From positions 558,001 through 622,000 of the forward strand of contig CAVZLR010000004.1 of NCBI GenBank assembly GCA_963776205.1: a DNA stretch of 64,000 nt, in the 5' to 3' direction. Each line of letters opens with the position of its first letter. Position 1 is the first letter of the stretch. Source of the DNA: UBA4459 sp963776205. GTDB taxonomy: Bacteria > Bacteroidota > Bacteroidia > Bacteroidales > F082. The translations under genes were made by a program, and so were the position numbers. Below, one piece after another: positions 42,606 to 54,199 of this stretch. The notes below the pieces were generated by a model. The model worked only from the letters and a program-made list of their open reading frames with translations, was not told the origin of the DNA and made no database searches.

Positions 42606-43658
42606 TTAGTCGTTTTTAGTATCTTCTTTTAATTTCTTACTACATTTTCCTGATCCATTTATCGGTGTAAAATCATATGCTGTTTGAGTAAACAATGGAT
42701 GCCCTTCGGATGTAATAACGCATTTTCCGCCATTTATGTATGCAATTCCTTCTGTTTGCGTGGCCGGGATATTCAGCATGTCAATTCGTCTTTTATTGCC
42801 TGAGAATAGCTTATTTTCTTTGTAATCAAATAATAACCATACAAAAGGTTGCCAGGTTTTATCAGTATAACCTACTAAAATAACCTCTTTACTTTTAGAA
42901 TTATAATCGGCCCCGGTTATCAATCCTTTCGAATTAAAAGTTTCATGTATTGAACCTGATAGATGCCAGCTACTTTTGGTAAACGATATAATTTGGTTTG
43001 CTGATCGCCCCTGTTCTTTGTAAAAATATATAAGGAATCGTCAATGCAAATCATCGCTTCGCAATCGAAATTATTATTTTTTTTCTTGATTGCTTTCTCA
43101 GGAAAATCAGGAAAGGAAAATTCGATGATTTGCGACTGTAAGACTTGTATCGCCGGAGATAGGAATATTATTTTTTTCCAAAATGAGAATTTTAAGCTTA
43201 CTCCGTTTGCCCATATTATTTCCAAAATCACCGATATAGATGTGTTCTTCATCTTGCGCCAGGTCTTCCCAATCTTTATTCGTTGCATTTGCTATTTGAA
43301 TGCGTTGTAATACTTCCCCTGTTTCAGGCGAAAGTTTGTATAAAATAGGTGCATTGCCACTATCATTGATGGTCCAAAGCGCATTGTCATAATAAATCAA
43401 TCCTGAAGTTTCACTTACTTCATCTGGTAGTAAATATTTAAAAGGCGGATTATAAATGGTGGTTTTATACTTGCAGGAACCATCATTCCAATTCGCTGAC
43501 GGATCAAAGTTTTTAGCTTCAGGATCTGTGCAACCATCGTATTTGCTGAGCAATACCTGCAGTTCAGCAAACAGCCAAAATATAAGAAAAGAAAGCGTGA
43601 ATCTTAGCAAAACAATCTGTAATAAATTTCTATTTATAATATTCTTTTTTCGCAGCAA
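42606..43658 (-). CDS. Exported beta-propeller-like protein with Cys motif, frameshifted
   Basis: About 350 residues. An N-terminal hydrophobic stretch (VLLRFTLSFLIFWLFAELQ) fits a signal peptide; the ATG at 43658 overlaps folD, and a TTG/GTG start near 43612 is also possible. Then GCTDPEAKNFDPSANWNDGSC, the short Cys-bounded motif common in Bacteroidota surface proteins. The rest has repeated beta-strands of propeller type: SGLIYYDNALWTINDSGNAP, NKDWEDLAQDEEHIYIGDFG, FDCEAMICIDDSLYIFTKNR and QTEGIAYINGGKCVITSEG. Breaks near 43110 and 42920. Function is unknown; the pattern resembles SdiA-regulated or esterase-like propellers. Confidence 0.65.
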
Positions 43659-44500
43659 GAAGTGTGTTTTTCAGCAGCATGGCAATGGTCATGGGGCCAA
43701 CACCACCTGGTACCGGTGTGATATAAGAAGCTTTTTTGGAAACTTCTTCAAAATCCACATCACCCACAATCCGATAACCTTTTTCATTATCTGCCGGAAT
43801 CCTGTGAATACCCACATCAATTACAACGGCTCCTTCTTTCACCATATCTCCTTTAACAAATTGCGGCTGACCGATGGCACAAATTAAAATGTCAGCGCTT
43901 TTTATATATTTCTCGATATTTTCTGTGCGACTATGGCAAATGGTTACGGTTGAATTTCCCGGGTATGGCTTTTTTTGCCATTAATATGCTCATAGGCGAT
44001 CCGACAATATTCGATCTGCCTAACACAACGCAATGTTTTCCAACTGTATCAATCTTGTATCTTTCCAGTAATTCGAGAATGCCTGCGGGAGTTGCTGAAA
44101 CAAAAGCAGGTAATCCCAATGCCATCCTGCCAACATTCACAGGATGAAATCCATCCACATCTTTGGAAGGGTCAATACTATTCAGTACTTTATCCACATC
44201 AATATGTTCGGGTAATGGCAGTTGAACGATAAAACCATCAATTTCAGGGTCATTGTTTAAATAATCGATGGTTTGCAATATTTCATCTTCTGTAATATCA
44301 CTTTGAAATTTATAAACTGATGAAGTGATACCCACGAGTTGTGCTGCTTTCTCTTTACTGGCAACATAAGTTTGACTTGCAGGATCATCACCTACCAAAA
44401 TAGCTGCCAAATGAGGCGCAGCGATATCATTATCAATCATTCCGGCTACTTCTTTTTTTATTTCATCCTTAATGGTTTGAGCCGTAAATCTTTCCATCAA
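43630..44500 (-). CDS. folD: Bifunctional methylenetetrahydrofolate dehydrogenase/cyclohydrolase, one frameshift
   Basis: Interconverts 5,10-methylene- and 10-formyl-tetrahydrofolate with NADP+. About 290 residues. The catalytic Lys is in QTYVASKEKAAQLVGI. GFIVQLPLPEHID, PSKDVDGFHPVNVGRM, ATPAGILELL, VLGRSNIVGSPMSILMA and the C-terminal ITPVPGGVGPMTIAMLLKNT are diagnostic. A break lies near 43950 at the end of the NADP domain. The start may be either of two Met codons (44500 or 44497). Located downstream of ffh by about 70 bases on the same strand. Confidence 0.94.
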
Positions 44501-44570
44501 TGATCTTTACTTTTTTATTATTTGACATGCAGCTGCTGCTTTTACCGTGTGTTATTTAAATCGATGGTTT

Positions 44571-45906
44571 TTATTTTTTAATTCCCTTCATCATTTGAGA
44601 TAATCCCCGGCCACCACCTGACGACATCATTTTCATCATTTTGCTGGTTTCGGCAAATTGTTTGATCAAGCGATTCACTTCCTGAATATCATTGCCACTT
44701 CCAATTGCGATTCTTTTTCTTCTGGATCCACTTAATATTTTCGGATTTTCTCTTTCTTCGGGCGTCATCGAATAAATAATAGCTTCAATTCCTTTAAAAG
44801 CATCATCATCAATCTCTGTATCTTTCAATGCTTTGCCCATGCCGGGGATCATGCCCATGAGGTCTTTTACATTCCCCATTTTTTTGATTTGCTGGATTTG
44901 TTTCAGGAAATCGTTGAAATTGAACTGGTTTTTGGCAATTTTCTTCTGAATTCTTCGTGGCTTCTTCTTCATCAAATTGTTCCTGAGCTTTCTCAACCAG
45001 TGTAACAATGTCACCCATGCCAAGTATCCTGTCGGCCATACGGCTTGGATGGAACAAATCAAGTGCATCCATTTTTTCACCGATACCCACGAATTTGATG
45101 GGTTTATCGACAACAGCTTTAATAGTAAGCGCTGCTCCTCCCCTTGTGTCGCCATCTAATTTTGTGAGCACCACACCATCAAAATCAAGCTCATCATTAA
45201 ATGCTTTGGCTGTATTCACTGCATCCTGTCCGGTCATGGCATCAACAACAAAAAGTATTTCATGCGGATTGATCGCATCTTTAACGGATCTGATCTCTTT
45301 CATCATTACTTCATCAACTGCCAATCGTCCTGCTGTATCAACAATCACAACATTTTTTGCATTGCTTTTGGCATATTTGATGGCGTTGGCAGCAATTTGA
45401 ACCGGGTTTTTATTTTCCTCTTCGGTGAAAACATCTACGTTGATTTGCTCGCCCAGAACCTGGAGTTGATTGATAGCTGCCGGCCGGTAAACGTCGCCTG
45501 CTACCAATAAAGGATGTCTTGCCTTTTTTTGTTTTAAGGTAATTGGCCAGTTTTGCCGAAAAAGTAGTTTTACCCGAACCTTGTAATCCGGCTATCAGAA
45601 TAACAGCAGGATTGGCATCTAATTTGAATATCCACCTGCTCACCACCCATCAGTTCGGCCAGTTCATCATGAACAATTTTAACCATGAGTTCGCCTGGCT
45701 TAACAGCCTGTAAGTACATTTTGGCCTAATGCTTTTTCTTTGACTTCATTGGTAAAATCTTTGGCAATTTTATAACTAACGTCCGCTTCAATCAGCGCTT
45801 TACGAATCTCTTTAATGGATTCAGCTACGTTAATTTCTGAAATCCGACCCTGACCTTTTAGTATCTTAAATGATTTCTCAAGCCTGTCACTTAATCCTTC
45901 AAACAT
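44571..45906 (-). CDS. ffh: Signal recognition particle protein Ffh (SRP54), frameshifted
   Basis: GTPase that binds SRP RNA and signal sequences. About 444 residues. N domain: MFEGLSDRLEKSFKILKGQG. G domain: P-loop IAGLQGSGKTTFSAKLANYL, VDTAGRLAVDEVMMKEI, and TKLDGDTRGGAALTI. Then FVGIGEKMDALDLFHPSRMADRILGMGD at the hinge. M domain with NPKILSGSRRKRIAIGSG (RNA-binding SGSRRKRIAxGSG) and the Met-rich tail MMKMMSSGGGRGLSQMMKG. Breaks near 45710, 45630, 45520 and 44950. The SRP RNA partner is at 9498-9594. Confidence 0.95.
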
Positions 45907-45928
45907 ATTATTTTATAATTTTAGGCTG

Positions 45929-45936
45929 CAAAAATA
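45929..45936 (-). promoter_or_regulatory. -7 promoter box of ffh
   Basis: TATTTTTG on the minus strand, 22 bases before the ffh ATG. No -33 element is clear. Confidence 0.5.
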
Positions 45937-46072
45937 ATAAAAGCTCCTACATAAAACATCTGAATTTCCAATTCATTACAAACCAATTTAAAATGCATTA
46001 CATAATGTTTTAAACATTTATCCTGAAGAGAACTGTTACAGCAGCGTGTGTTTTCATAAGAAATAAAGGAAT

Positions 46073-46926
46073 ATGCTCAAATTTTATAGATTTGCAACTA
46101 ATAAATCGATATTTCAATTGAAAGAAATTCTGATCAGAACGTTATCAGGAATTGTATTTCTGATCGTTGTAATTGGTTCTATTCTACTTCATCCCATTGC
46201 ATTTCTTATTGTTTTTGGAGTATTCACAGTCATAGGATTATATGAATATTTTAATTAACCGGAATACCCGGAATAGCGAATAGGATGATTATTCGTTTTT
46301 ATCGGCTTCTGTTATACGGGCTTTTGGCTTTCATTGGAATTGGAACAATTGATATTACTTATGCTTTATTGATCTTTTTGATGTTCCCAATAGTAATTAG
46401 CATTACAGTTATTTAAAAAAGAAATCAATTGGTCACATATAGGCTCAATATTTACAGGATATTTTTACGTAGCAGTTCCTTTCGGACTATTGAATACCTT
46501 TTTTGCATTCTCATATTAATGAGTCATTTTCGGGATTTTTGCTGGTAAGTATGCTAGTTATAGTTTGGTGTAACGACATTTTTGCTTATTTACAGGTTCA
46601 TTTTTTGGGAAGCATAAATTATTTGAAAGGATTTCTCCAAAAAAGACCTGGGAAGGATTTTTCGGAGGATTGTTCTTTGCATTGCTTTCAGCGTATGTGC
46701 TTTCATTGTTTTCTAACTCTTTAAGTATAACAGAGTGGTTGGTATTGGCGCAATTATTGTTGTTACTGCAACTATTGGTGATCTTTCGGAGTCTATGTTA
46801 AAAAGAAATGCCGGAGTTAAAGATTCTGGTAATTTAATGCCTGGGCATGGTGGTGTTCTTGACCGGTTTGATGCGGTGTTATTTGCGACACCTTTTGTCT
46901 TTATTTATTTAAAATTTATTTTATAA
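46073..46926 (+). CDS. cdsA: Phosphatidate cytidylyltransferase, frameshifted
   Basis: Makes CDP-diacylglycerol at the inner membrane for phospholipid synthesis. About 270 residues with several membrane helices (IVFLIVVIGSILLHPIAFLIVFG is the first pair). The C-terminal signature GDLSESMLKRNAGVKDSGNLMPGHGGVLDRFDA is essentially diagnostic in its pattern (S-x-KR-x4-KD-x5-PGHGG-x2-DR-x-D). Breaks near 46255, 46410, 46500, 46600 and 46725. The ATG at 46073 is open, but a TAGATTTG promoter box lies inside that extension and the family start matches LKEILIRTLSG, so a TTG start at 46118 is likely. The stop overlaps the psd start (TAATG). Confidence 0.88.
46087..46094 (+). promoter_or_regulatory. 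Candidate -7 promoter box deciding the cdsA start
   Basis: TAGATTTG fits TAnnTTTG and lies 24 bases before the TTG at 46118. If used, the upstream ATG at 46073 would not be in the message. Confidence 0.35.
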
Positions 46927-47584
46927 TGAGAATCCATAAAGAAGGATATAAAATAATACTGATTCACATTTTTTATTCTGATCGTTTTATCCATGCTGGT
47001 GGCCTGGCTGATACCATATCCTTACATTCGTTACTTTTTTTACGCAGGATTCTTCATTCACTTGATCTGGACAATGCGCTTCTTCCGTTATCCGCAAAGA
47101 AAGGTTAATACAGGAATGAATCATATTTTATCATCTGCAGATGGAAAAATTGTGGCCATAGAAGAAACTTACGAAGATGAATATTTCAAAGAAAATAGAT
47201 TGCTAGTTTCTGTATTTATGTCACCTTTTAATGTGCATATCAATTGGTACCCATTTAGCGGCGTTGTAAAATATGTAAAATATCACGAAGGTAAATACCT
47301 GGTTGCCTATCACCCAAAATCATCTGAATTAAATGAAAGAAATAGCATTGTTCTTGAAAAAGAGCCGGGTAAGAATATATTGATGCGACAAATTGCTGGT
47401 ATTATGGCGCGGCGTATCATAAGTCATGCTAAAGGAAAATGATATCGCCGAACAAGGTGCTGAGTTTGGAATTATTCGTTTTGGCTCAAGGGTTGACTTT
47501 TACCTGCCGCTGGATGTTGATGTAAAAGTAAAACTGAATGATAAAGTAAAAGCCCAGCAAACTGTGATTGCTGAATTTAAATAG
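46926..47584 (+). CDS. psd: Phosphatidylserine decarboxylase family protein, frameshifted
   Basis: Pyruvoyl enzyme that makes phosphatidylethanolamine. About 219 residues, the short form. Start MRIHKEGYKII, then two membrane segments (LVAWLIPYPYIRYFFYAGFF). Catalytic-core blocks: ILSSADGKIVAIEE, VFMSPFNVHINWYPFSG and YHEGKYLVAYHPKSSELNERN. The self-cleavage region reads FGSRVDFYLP, with the Gly-Ser bond where the pyruvoyl group forms. Breaks near 46980 and 47435. Translationally coupled to cdsA (TAATG). Confidence 0.9.
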
Positions 47585-47585
47585 C

Positions 47586-48286
47586 TTACAGGTACCTCTT
47601 CAATTCAATTAAGTCATTAATATAATAAGTAGCGCCATTCTGTAATAATTTACCATATGGATCGAACAATACCTGGTCCATCCCTATATTTTTAGCACCC
47701 AGGATATCAACTTCCGGATCATCACCAATCATGATGCTCTCATCTATATTTGCGTTGGCTTGTTCCAATGCATACTCAAATATTTTGGCATCCGGTTTTT
47801 TAACACCAGCTTTTTCTGAAGTAATAACCTTTTTAAAATATTTGCGTAAATCTGATTCCTCTAAGTTTAATGAATTGAACTTCACTAAAGCCATTGGTGA
47901 TAATATGCAATTGATACTTCGGATTGCAAATAGGTCATTATCTCGTGGGTATTCGGGAATAAATTCACCAACAAAGGGCTTATCTGCACATAATGCTGAC
48001 CGATTTGTTGGGCGAGTTCATCGTTTTCAATCCCAAATTCTTTAAGTGTTAGTTTAAATCGTAAACCGCGTAATATATCTTTGGTAAGTCTACCTTCCCT
48101 GTATTGAGTCCACAAAATTTCATTGTGATGGTTATAGTGGTCTTTAAAAGAAACGACATCCTTAACACCTATTTCCTTAAGCTTAAACCTTGTGTAAATA
48201 TCCTGGAATGCTTCCCGGGCAGTTGCCTCAAAATCCCAAAGAGTTCTGTCGAGGTCAAAGAAAATATGTTTGTATTTCTTTTGCAT
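47586..48286 (-). CDS. YjjG-type HAD nucleotidase, one frameshift
   Basis: HAD phosphatase of about 233 residues, similar to the YjjG family of non-canonical pyrimidine nucleotidases. Motif I is FFDLDRTLWDFE, the cap domain is helical, and motif III/IV is EKAGVKKPDAKIFEYAL and MIGDDPEVDILGAKNIGM. One break lies near 47895 (around motif II). Convergent with psd, one base between the stops. Confidence 0.85.
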
Positions 48287-48376
48287 AAGTTGTGGGTCGC
48301 AAAACTAAGAAAATTATAATCCGTAATACGACGCTCTTGAAATGCAAAAAATATTAGCTATACTTATGGTTTTATT

Positions 48377-48384
48377 TACTTTTG
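48377..48384 (+). promoter_or_regulatory. -7 promoter box of gapA
   Basis: TACTTTTG, 22 bases before the ATG at 48407. The -33 region is weak. Confidence 0.6.
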
Positions 48385-48406
48385 TTAAGCAAATATTTTC
48401 GTCATA

Positions 48407-49420
48407 ATGAAAGAAACCAGAGTTGCAATAAACGGATTTGGACGTATTGGAAGAATCACTTTCAGAAAAATTCTCGAAAAGAATAATATGAAAGTAGTCG
48501 CCATTAATGATATTACAGATGCGGCCAATTTAGCCCATTTGCTCAAGTATGATTCAGTGCAACGTCAATTTGATGGAGAAGTGGCATTCAATAATGATCA
48601 TATTGAAGTGAATGGTGAGAAGATCAAAGTGTTTTCTGAACCCGATCCGTCCAAATTACCCTGGCGTGAGTTGGATATTGACGTGGTGATTGAATCAACC
48701 GGACAATTCGTAGAAAGGAATGAAGCCATTAAACATGTAAACGATTCAGGTGCAAAGAAAGTGATTATTTCAGCACCTGCCAAAGGCGAACAGGATGATG
48801 TGAAATACGTGGTACTGGGTGTTAACGATCATATCATTGATAAAAAGGATGTGATTATTTCAAATGCTTCCTGCACTACCAATAATGTGGCGCCGTTGAT
48901 CATGATACTGGATGAGTTATGGGGCATCGAAAAAGGATTTATGACCACAGTTCACTCTTATACCAAAGATCAGAACCTGGTGGATGGCCCTCATAAAGAC
49001 TGGCGCAGAGGCAGGGCAGCGGCATATTCTATTGTGCCAACCACCACCGGTGCAGCAAAAGCGTCAACAAAGATATTTCCACATTTAAAAAATAACCTGG
49101 GTGGTGCAGGTATCCGTGTACCGGTGCCTAACGGATCATTAACAGATTTAACCTGTACACTGAAAAAATCAACCAGTAAAGAACTTATCAATAAAGCCTT
49201 TAAAGAAGCTGCTGAATCACGTTTAAAAGGTATTTTACAATATACGGAAGATCCGATTGTTTCATCGGATGTGATTGGTAATACCCACTCCGCTATTTTT
49301 GATGCCAACCTGACGGCTGTGCTGGGTGATAAAAATAAACTGGTAAAAGTGGTGGCCTGGTATGATAATGAAATGGGTTATTCGACCAGGTTGGTGGAGT
49401 TAATTGAGAAGTTTGTTTAA
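48407..49420 (+). CDS. gapA: Glyceraldehyde-3-phosphate dehydrogenase, type I
   Basis: NAD-dependent oxidation and phosphorylation of glyceraldehyde 3-phosphate in glycolysis. Intact at 337 residues, one of the few unbroken genes here. Rossmann start INGFGRIGRITFRKIL, catalytic Cys in SNASCTTNNVAPL, catalytic His in TVHSYTKDQNLVDGPH, then GAAKASTKIFPHLKNNLGGAG, RVPVPNGSLTDLT and WYDNEMGYSTRLVEL. Convergent with lpxH, with no gap between the ends. Confidence 0.97.
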   Translation: MKETRVAINGFGRIGRITFRKILEKNNMKVVAINDITDAANLAHLLKYDSVQRQFDGEVAFNNDHIEVNGEKIKVFSEPDPSKLPWRELDIDVVIESTGQFVERNEAIKHVNDSGAKKVIISAPAKGEQDDVKYVVLGVNDHIIDKKDVIISNASCTTNNVAPLIMILDELWGIEKGFMTTVHSYTKDQNLVDGPHKDWRRGRAAAYSIVPTTTGAAKASTKIFPHLKNNLGGAGIRVPVPNGSLTDLTCTLKKSTSKELINKAFKEAAESRLKGILQYTEDPIVSSDVIGNTHSAIFDANLTAVLGDKNKLVKVVAWYDNEMGYSTRLVELIEKFV

Positions 49421-50182
49421 TTAATCTTTAAAAAATTTGAGTTCCATTTTCCCATTTTCAAAAACGCCATATGAGAAATGTGAAATCCAGTCGCCGAGAA
49501 TAACCACTTCTGCTTTTTCACCTACTTTTAACTGCATGGGAATATGGCGATGACCAAAAACCAAATAATCAATTTCAGGATTTTCAATGGTCTTTCTTTC
49601 AGCATATTGAAATAGCATTTCATCTTGCTGATCTGTTTCCGTCTCCAGTTTTCCTTCTTTTGAAAGATTGGCAAGCCGGCTTTTTTTGGAAAAATAAAGA
49701 CCCATCCGGGCACCAATATCAGGATGTAGCCAGTTAAAAAGAAACTGGTTGGGTTTGAATTCAAATACTTTCTTTAAAAATTTATACCCATTGTCACCTG
49801 GACCCAGACCATCACCATGTGCCAGGAAAAATGTTTTACCATCAAATTTTCTTAAAACCGGTTTTCTGTGCAGGATCATACCTACTTCTTTTTCCAGATA
49901 ATCAAATGCCCAAACATCATGGTTGCCCCTGAAAAGATGAACAGGAATACCACGGTCTGTTAGTTCGGCAATTTTTCCGAGTAATCTTACATATCCTTTA
50001 GGAACCACTGTATTATACTCAAACCAGAAGTCGAAAATATCGCCCATTAAAAAAATCTCTGTTGCATCTTTGGCAACCTTATCTAGCCATGCTAACGATT
50101 TTCTTTTCTCTCTGCAAACTTCTTTCAAAGTCAGGTATTCCCAAGTGAAAATCAGAGGCGAAATATATTTTAACAGGCTTCA
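49421..50182 (-). CDS. lpxH: UDP-2,3-diacylglucosamine diphosphatase (calcineurin-like), one frameshift
   Basis: Cleaves UDP-2,3-diacylglucosamine to lipid X in lipid A synthesis. About 253 residues. Metallophosphatase motifs: ASDFHLG (in the N-terminal frame), FLMGDIFDFWFEYN, FRGNHDVW, FFLAHGDGLGPGDNGY and VFGHRHIP. One break lies near 50130. The start is placed at a TTG near 50182 (LKPVKIYFASD); another TTG upstream is possible. LpxK lies two genes away. Confidence 0.9.
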
Positions 50183-50205
50183 ATGAGATTATTTTCAATA
50201 AATGA

Positions 50206-51023
50206 CTAGTTATCCAGTTCTTTTACCAGGTCTTTGATGATCTGGTTCAATTTGGGTGCTGCCAGAGATGCTGCATCAACAACTTCATCATGTGAAATTT
50301 CAACAATTTTACCTTCCACACCTAAATCTGAAATAACAGAAACTGCAAATACCGGCAATCGCATATGGCGCGCTACAATCACTTCTGGAACAGTTGACAT
50401 ACCTACTGCATCAGCTCCTAGAGTTTTGATGTATTTATACTCGGCCAGAGTCTCATAAGTAGGGCCTGTTACCGCAGCATAAACACCGGTTTTAAAGTTA
50501 ATACTGTTATGCCGGGCCACTTTTTTGGCTTTGCTTAGTAAATTTTTATCGTAGGCTTCGCTCATGTCCACAAATCGAGGTCCTAACTCATTGATGTTTT
50601 TTCCAATTAGTGGATTTGGCATTAAATTAATATGATCAGTGATGAACATGATGTCTCCCACTTCAAAATCTTTATTAACACCGCCACTGGCATTTGAAAC
50701 GAATAAATACTTGATGCCTAATTTCTTCAAAACGCGAACAGGAAAAGTAATTTCTTCCATACTATAACCTTCATAAAAATGAAACCTGCCTTGCATGGCA
50801 ACAACTTCTACACCATTAAGCTTCCCGAAAATTAAGATGTCCTTCGTGTCCTTTTACAGTTGATACCGGAAAATTTGGAATATCAGAATAAGCAATCCTG
50901 CTGGTAACATCAATTTCATTAGCCAGTTGTCCCAATCCAGAGCCTAAAATGATACCCACCCAAGGTGTTGACTGAAATTTTTGAATTAATATAATTAACT
51001 GTTTCTTCTATTTTCTTCAACAT
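50206..51023 (-). CDS. punA: Purine nucleoside phosphorylase, frameshifted
   Basis: Phosphorolysis of (deoxy)inosine and guanosine in purine salvage. About 272 residues. PNP class I blocks: IILGSGLGQLANEI, PVSTVKGHEGHL, MQGRFHFYEGYSMEEITFPVR, NASGGVNKDFEVGDIMFITDHIN, GVYAAVTGPTYETLAEYKYI and GADAVGMSTVPEVIVARH. Breaks near 50960 and 50815. The start MLKKIEETV (51023) lies inside the end of lpxK (29-base overlap). Confidence 0.93.
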
Positions 51024-52062
51024 ATTTAATGATTTGGTTTGCAAATTCTGATTCATCCGTTCCGTGTAATTTTACTTCAATTGGAATATAAAATACAGGC
51101 AAATCTTTGAATTCGCTAAGATATGGAGATTTTAACAATCGCATGGCATCTTTTTCGGTAGTTACAATAATTTTAGATTGTGTAAATAACTCGTGTAAAT
51201 TTCTCACGGATCATCTGCAGGTCTTTCCTTTTAAATATATGATGATCAGGAAAATCATGGCAAATTAATTCTGAGCACTGGTCGCGTAAAAAATCTTTAA
51301 ATGGCTCAGGGTTTGCCACACCGCTGAACATAACAATAGTAGTAGCTTTTTTTAAGGAATTTCTTCTTTTGTCCCTGGCAAAGGTATCAGGTTTCCATAT
51401 ATTAAATAGGAATAATATAATTTTTGGTAGGATTCGGGTTTTAAAAGATTATTGATTCTGCGCCTGGTAATGGGTGAAAGTACTTTGTAGGTTTTAGTAA
51501 CGATAATGATGTCAGCACGTTTTGCTGAAGAAATACTGTCTCTTAACCTGCCGACAGGGAGAAAATAATCTTCCGTATAAAGGTTATGATATTCTGTTAA
51601 CAGAATATTTATTCCCGGTTTTACATATCGATGCTGAAAACAATCATCCAATAAAATAACATCAAGGTTTTCATCATTTTGCATCAAAAACCGGATGCCG
51701 TTTCTTCTGCTTTCATCAACTGAAACCGTAATTTTATTGCCAAACTTGCGGGAATATTGCAAGGGTTCATCACCTACATCTTCATGATCTGAAAACTGAT
51801 CTACCAACCTGAACCCCGTGGTATTTCTTCCATACCCCTAGACAGTATAGCTACTTTAAATCAGTCTGTAATAATCGCACCAGGTATTCAGTAAATGGTG
51901 TTTTGCCAGTACCTCCTACAACTAAATTACCAACACCAATAGTGGGGATTTGAAATTCTTTTTCCTTCAAGAATACCAGACATTAAACAGCCAGTTTCTG
52001 ATTCTTATTGCCAAGCCATAAGCTAAAGCAAAGGGAAATAAAATGAATTTCCATGTAACCAT
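50995..52062 (-). CDS. lpxK: Tetraacyldisaccharide 4'-kinase, frameshifted
   Basis: Adds the 4'-phosphate to the lipid A disaccharide at the inner membrane. About 355 residues. N-terminal membrane anchor MVTWKFILFPFALAYGLAIR, then the Walker A region GVGNLVVGGTGKTPFTEYL, ILSRGYG, VILLDDCFQHRYVKPG and LPVGRLRDSISSAKRADIIIVTK. The C-terminus has KIIVTTEKDAMRLL. Breaks near 51965, 51855, 51810, 51360 and 51205. Confidence 0.9.
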
Positions 52063-52209
52063 TTGCTAATTTTGTTTTGTTTTGTTTTTCGCTTTATAAA
52101 ATTCATTTAATTTTATCTGTTTTATTGCTTGTTTTGTTCAACAGATATAATAATAAGCGAGCAATTTACAAAAAAATGTCAAAATCTGATCATTTATAAA
52201 TATACTTTT

Positions 52210-53315
52210 ATGATGAAAGTTTCTGAAATCACATCTTTTCTCGAACAATTAGCACCATTAGGTTTGCAGGAGTCATATGATAATTCCGGACTGCTTATCG
52301 GACATGGGAATCAAAAGATATCTAAAGCATTAATAACCCTGGACGTGACCAATGAGGTGGTTGATAGAAGCTATTGAAAATGAGTGTAATCTGATTATTG
52401 CGCATCATCCGCTCATATTTAGTTCACTGAAAAAAATTAATACAAAGGATTGGTATTGGATCTATGATTGCGAAAGCTGATTAAAAAAGATATTGCATTC
52501 TATGCAATTCATACAAATCTCGACAATATTATAGAGGGAGTGAATGCAAAGTTGGCCCAAAAACTGGTCTTCATAATACTTCAAATACTCGCACCAAAAA
52601 GTGGAACCTTGCAGTAAACTGGTTGTTTTTTGTCCCGATAAATCATGTTGAAAATGTTCAACAAGCCATGTTTGATGCCGGAGCTGGTAATATCGGAAAC
52701 TATAATTCATGTAGTTTTAATAGCGTCGGTTATGGAACATTTAAGGCACAGGAAGGTGCCAGTCCATTTGTTGGTGAGATTAGATAAATTACACAAAGAA
52801 GAAGAATTGAAAATAGAGGTGTGCGTTCCCTCCTACCAACGCAACAGGTCGTTGCTGCCATGATTCAGGTGCATCCGTACGAAGAAGTCGCATATGATAT
52901 TTATCCGCTTATCAAATGAACAACAAAATATAGGTGCAGGTATGATTGGTGAGCTGGAAAAAGAGTGGGAACCAGAAGTTTTTCTTCAAATGGTAAAAGA
53001 ACAACTGAATGCATCCCACATCAGGCATTCAGCCATTGATAAAAAGAAAAGTAAAGAAAGTGGCCATTTGTGGTGGTAGTGGCAGCTTTTTAATAAATAA
53101 TGCTTACAAAGCCAATGCTGATGTATTTATAACCGGAGACGTGAAATATCACGATTTTTTTGAACATGCAGGATGAAATGACCATAGTTGATGCCGGACA
53201 TTTTGAAACAGAACAATTTACAAAAGAACTTTTATATGATAGATTGAAAGGAAAATTTCCTAATTTTGCACTCCAAATTTCAAAAGCAAGAACAAATCCG
53301 ATTTATTTCCTGTAA
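52210..53315 (+). CDS. Nif3-like dinuclear metal centre protein, frameshifted
   Basis: Nif3/YbgI (DUF34) family, toroid-forming metal-binding protein, possibly a GTP cyclohydrolase I type 2-like or metal-handling protein; function is not settled. About 368 residues, the long form with an inserted PII-like domain. N-terminus MMKVSEITSFLEQLAPLGLQ, ESYDNSGLLIGHG, LIIAHHPLIFSSLKK (metal His), IHTNLDNI-type region near 52510, and C-terminal CGGSGSFLINNAYKANADVFITGDVKYHDFF and VDAGHFETEQF across frames. Breaks near 52370, 52440-52470, 52570, 52780, 52830, 53060 and 53160. Confidence 0.85.
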
Positions 53316-53336
53316 ACATTAGAAAATATTTGCATT

Positions 53337-54080
53337 ATGGCGAAAACTAAAAAAGAAGAAATTGAAGATGTAAGCGTTGAGAAAAAACTTAAAGCTTTAT
53401 ACAATCTACAACAAATAGATACCCAAATTGATAAAATAAAAATCGTTAGAGGCGAATTGCCACTTGAGGTGGAAGATCTTGAAGATGAGATTGCCGGACT
53501 TCAAACTAGAATTGATAATTTTAAACAGGAAGTTGAAAATCTGAAAGCTCACGATCACTGAAAAAGAAGACATGATGAAAAGTTGCCAGTCGATGATCAA
53601 AAAGTATGAAGAGCAGCAGATGAATGTCAGAAATAATCGTGAATATGACTCTTTAAGCAAGGAAATTGAATTTCAGAAACTGGAAATTCAACTGGCAGAA
53701 AAACATGATCAAAGAATCAAAGTTTAAAATTGAAAATATTGATGCTGAGATTGCAGATGCAACTGAAAGGTTAAATGACAAAAACCTGGATCTCGATGCA
53801 AAAAAAGCAGAACTTAACGATATCGTGAAGGAAACTGAGAAGGATGAGAAAGGAAATGATTAAAAAGTCGAAAGAGAATGAGAAACTCATTGAGGAAAGG
53901 CTTTTAACTGCTTATAAAAGAATACGGGAAAATGCACGTAATGGCTTGGCAGTTGTGCAAATTGAACGGGATTCATGTGGTGGGTGTTTTAATAAAATAC
54001 CACCCCAGCATCAATTGGATATTAAAATGCATAAAAAGATTATCGTTTGCGAATACTGTGGTCGTATTTTAGTTGACTAA
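53337..54080 (+). CDS. Coiled-coil zinc-ribbon protein (C4-type), frameshifted
   Basis: About 247 residues. A long N-terminal coiled-coil (EKKLKALYNLQQIDTQIDKI and the following Glu/Lys-rich part) ends in a zinc ribbon with CGGC and CEYCGR (C-x2-C ... C-x2-C). This is the widespread 'zinc ribbon domain-containing' family often adjacent to Nif3-like genes; relatives are implicated in protein or RNA handling, but no function is firm. Breaks near 53560, 53695 and 53855. Confidence 0.8.
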
Positions 54081-54127
54081 TGAAGTGCCAATAGTAGAAG
54101 AAAATTAATCAATTCATATTAGAAAGA

Positions 54128-54162
54128 AAAAAAGGAACTTGACGAATCAGGTTCCTTTTTTT
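54128..54162 (+). terminator. Rho-independent terminator after the zinc-ribbon gene
   Basis: AAAAAGGAAC and GTTCCTTTTT form the stem, loop about TTGACGAATCAG, with a T run. It can act in both directions. Confidence 0.88.
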
Positions 54163-54199
54163 ATTTTTACATCCACAAGCTGTTGATTTTTCAGACATT

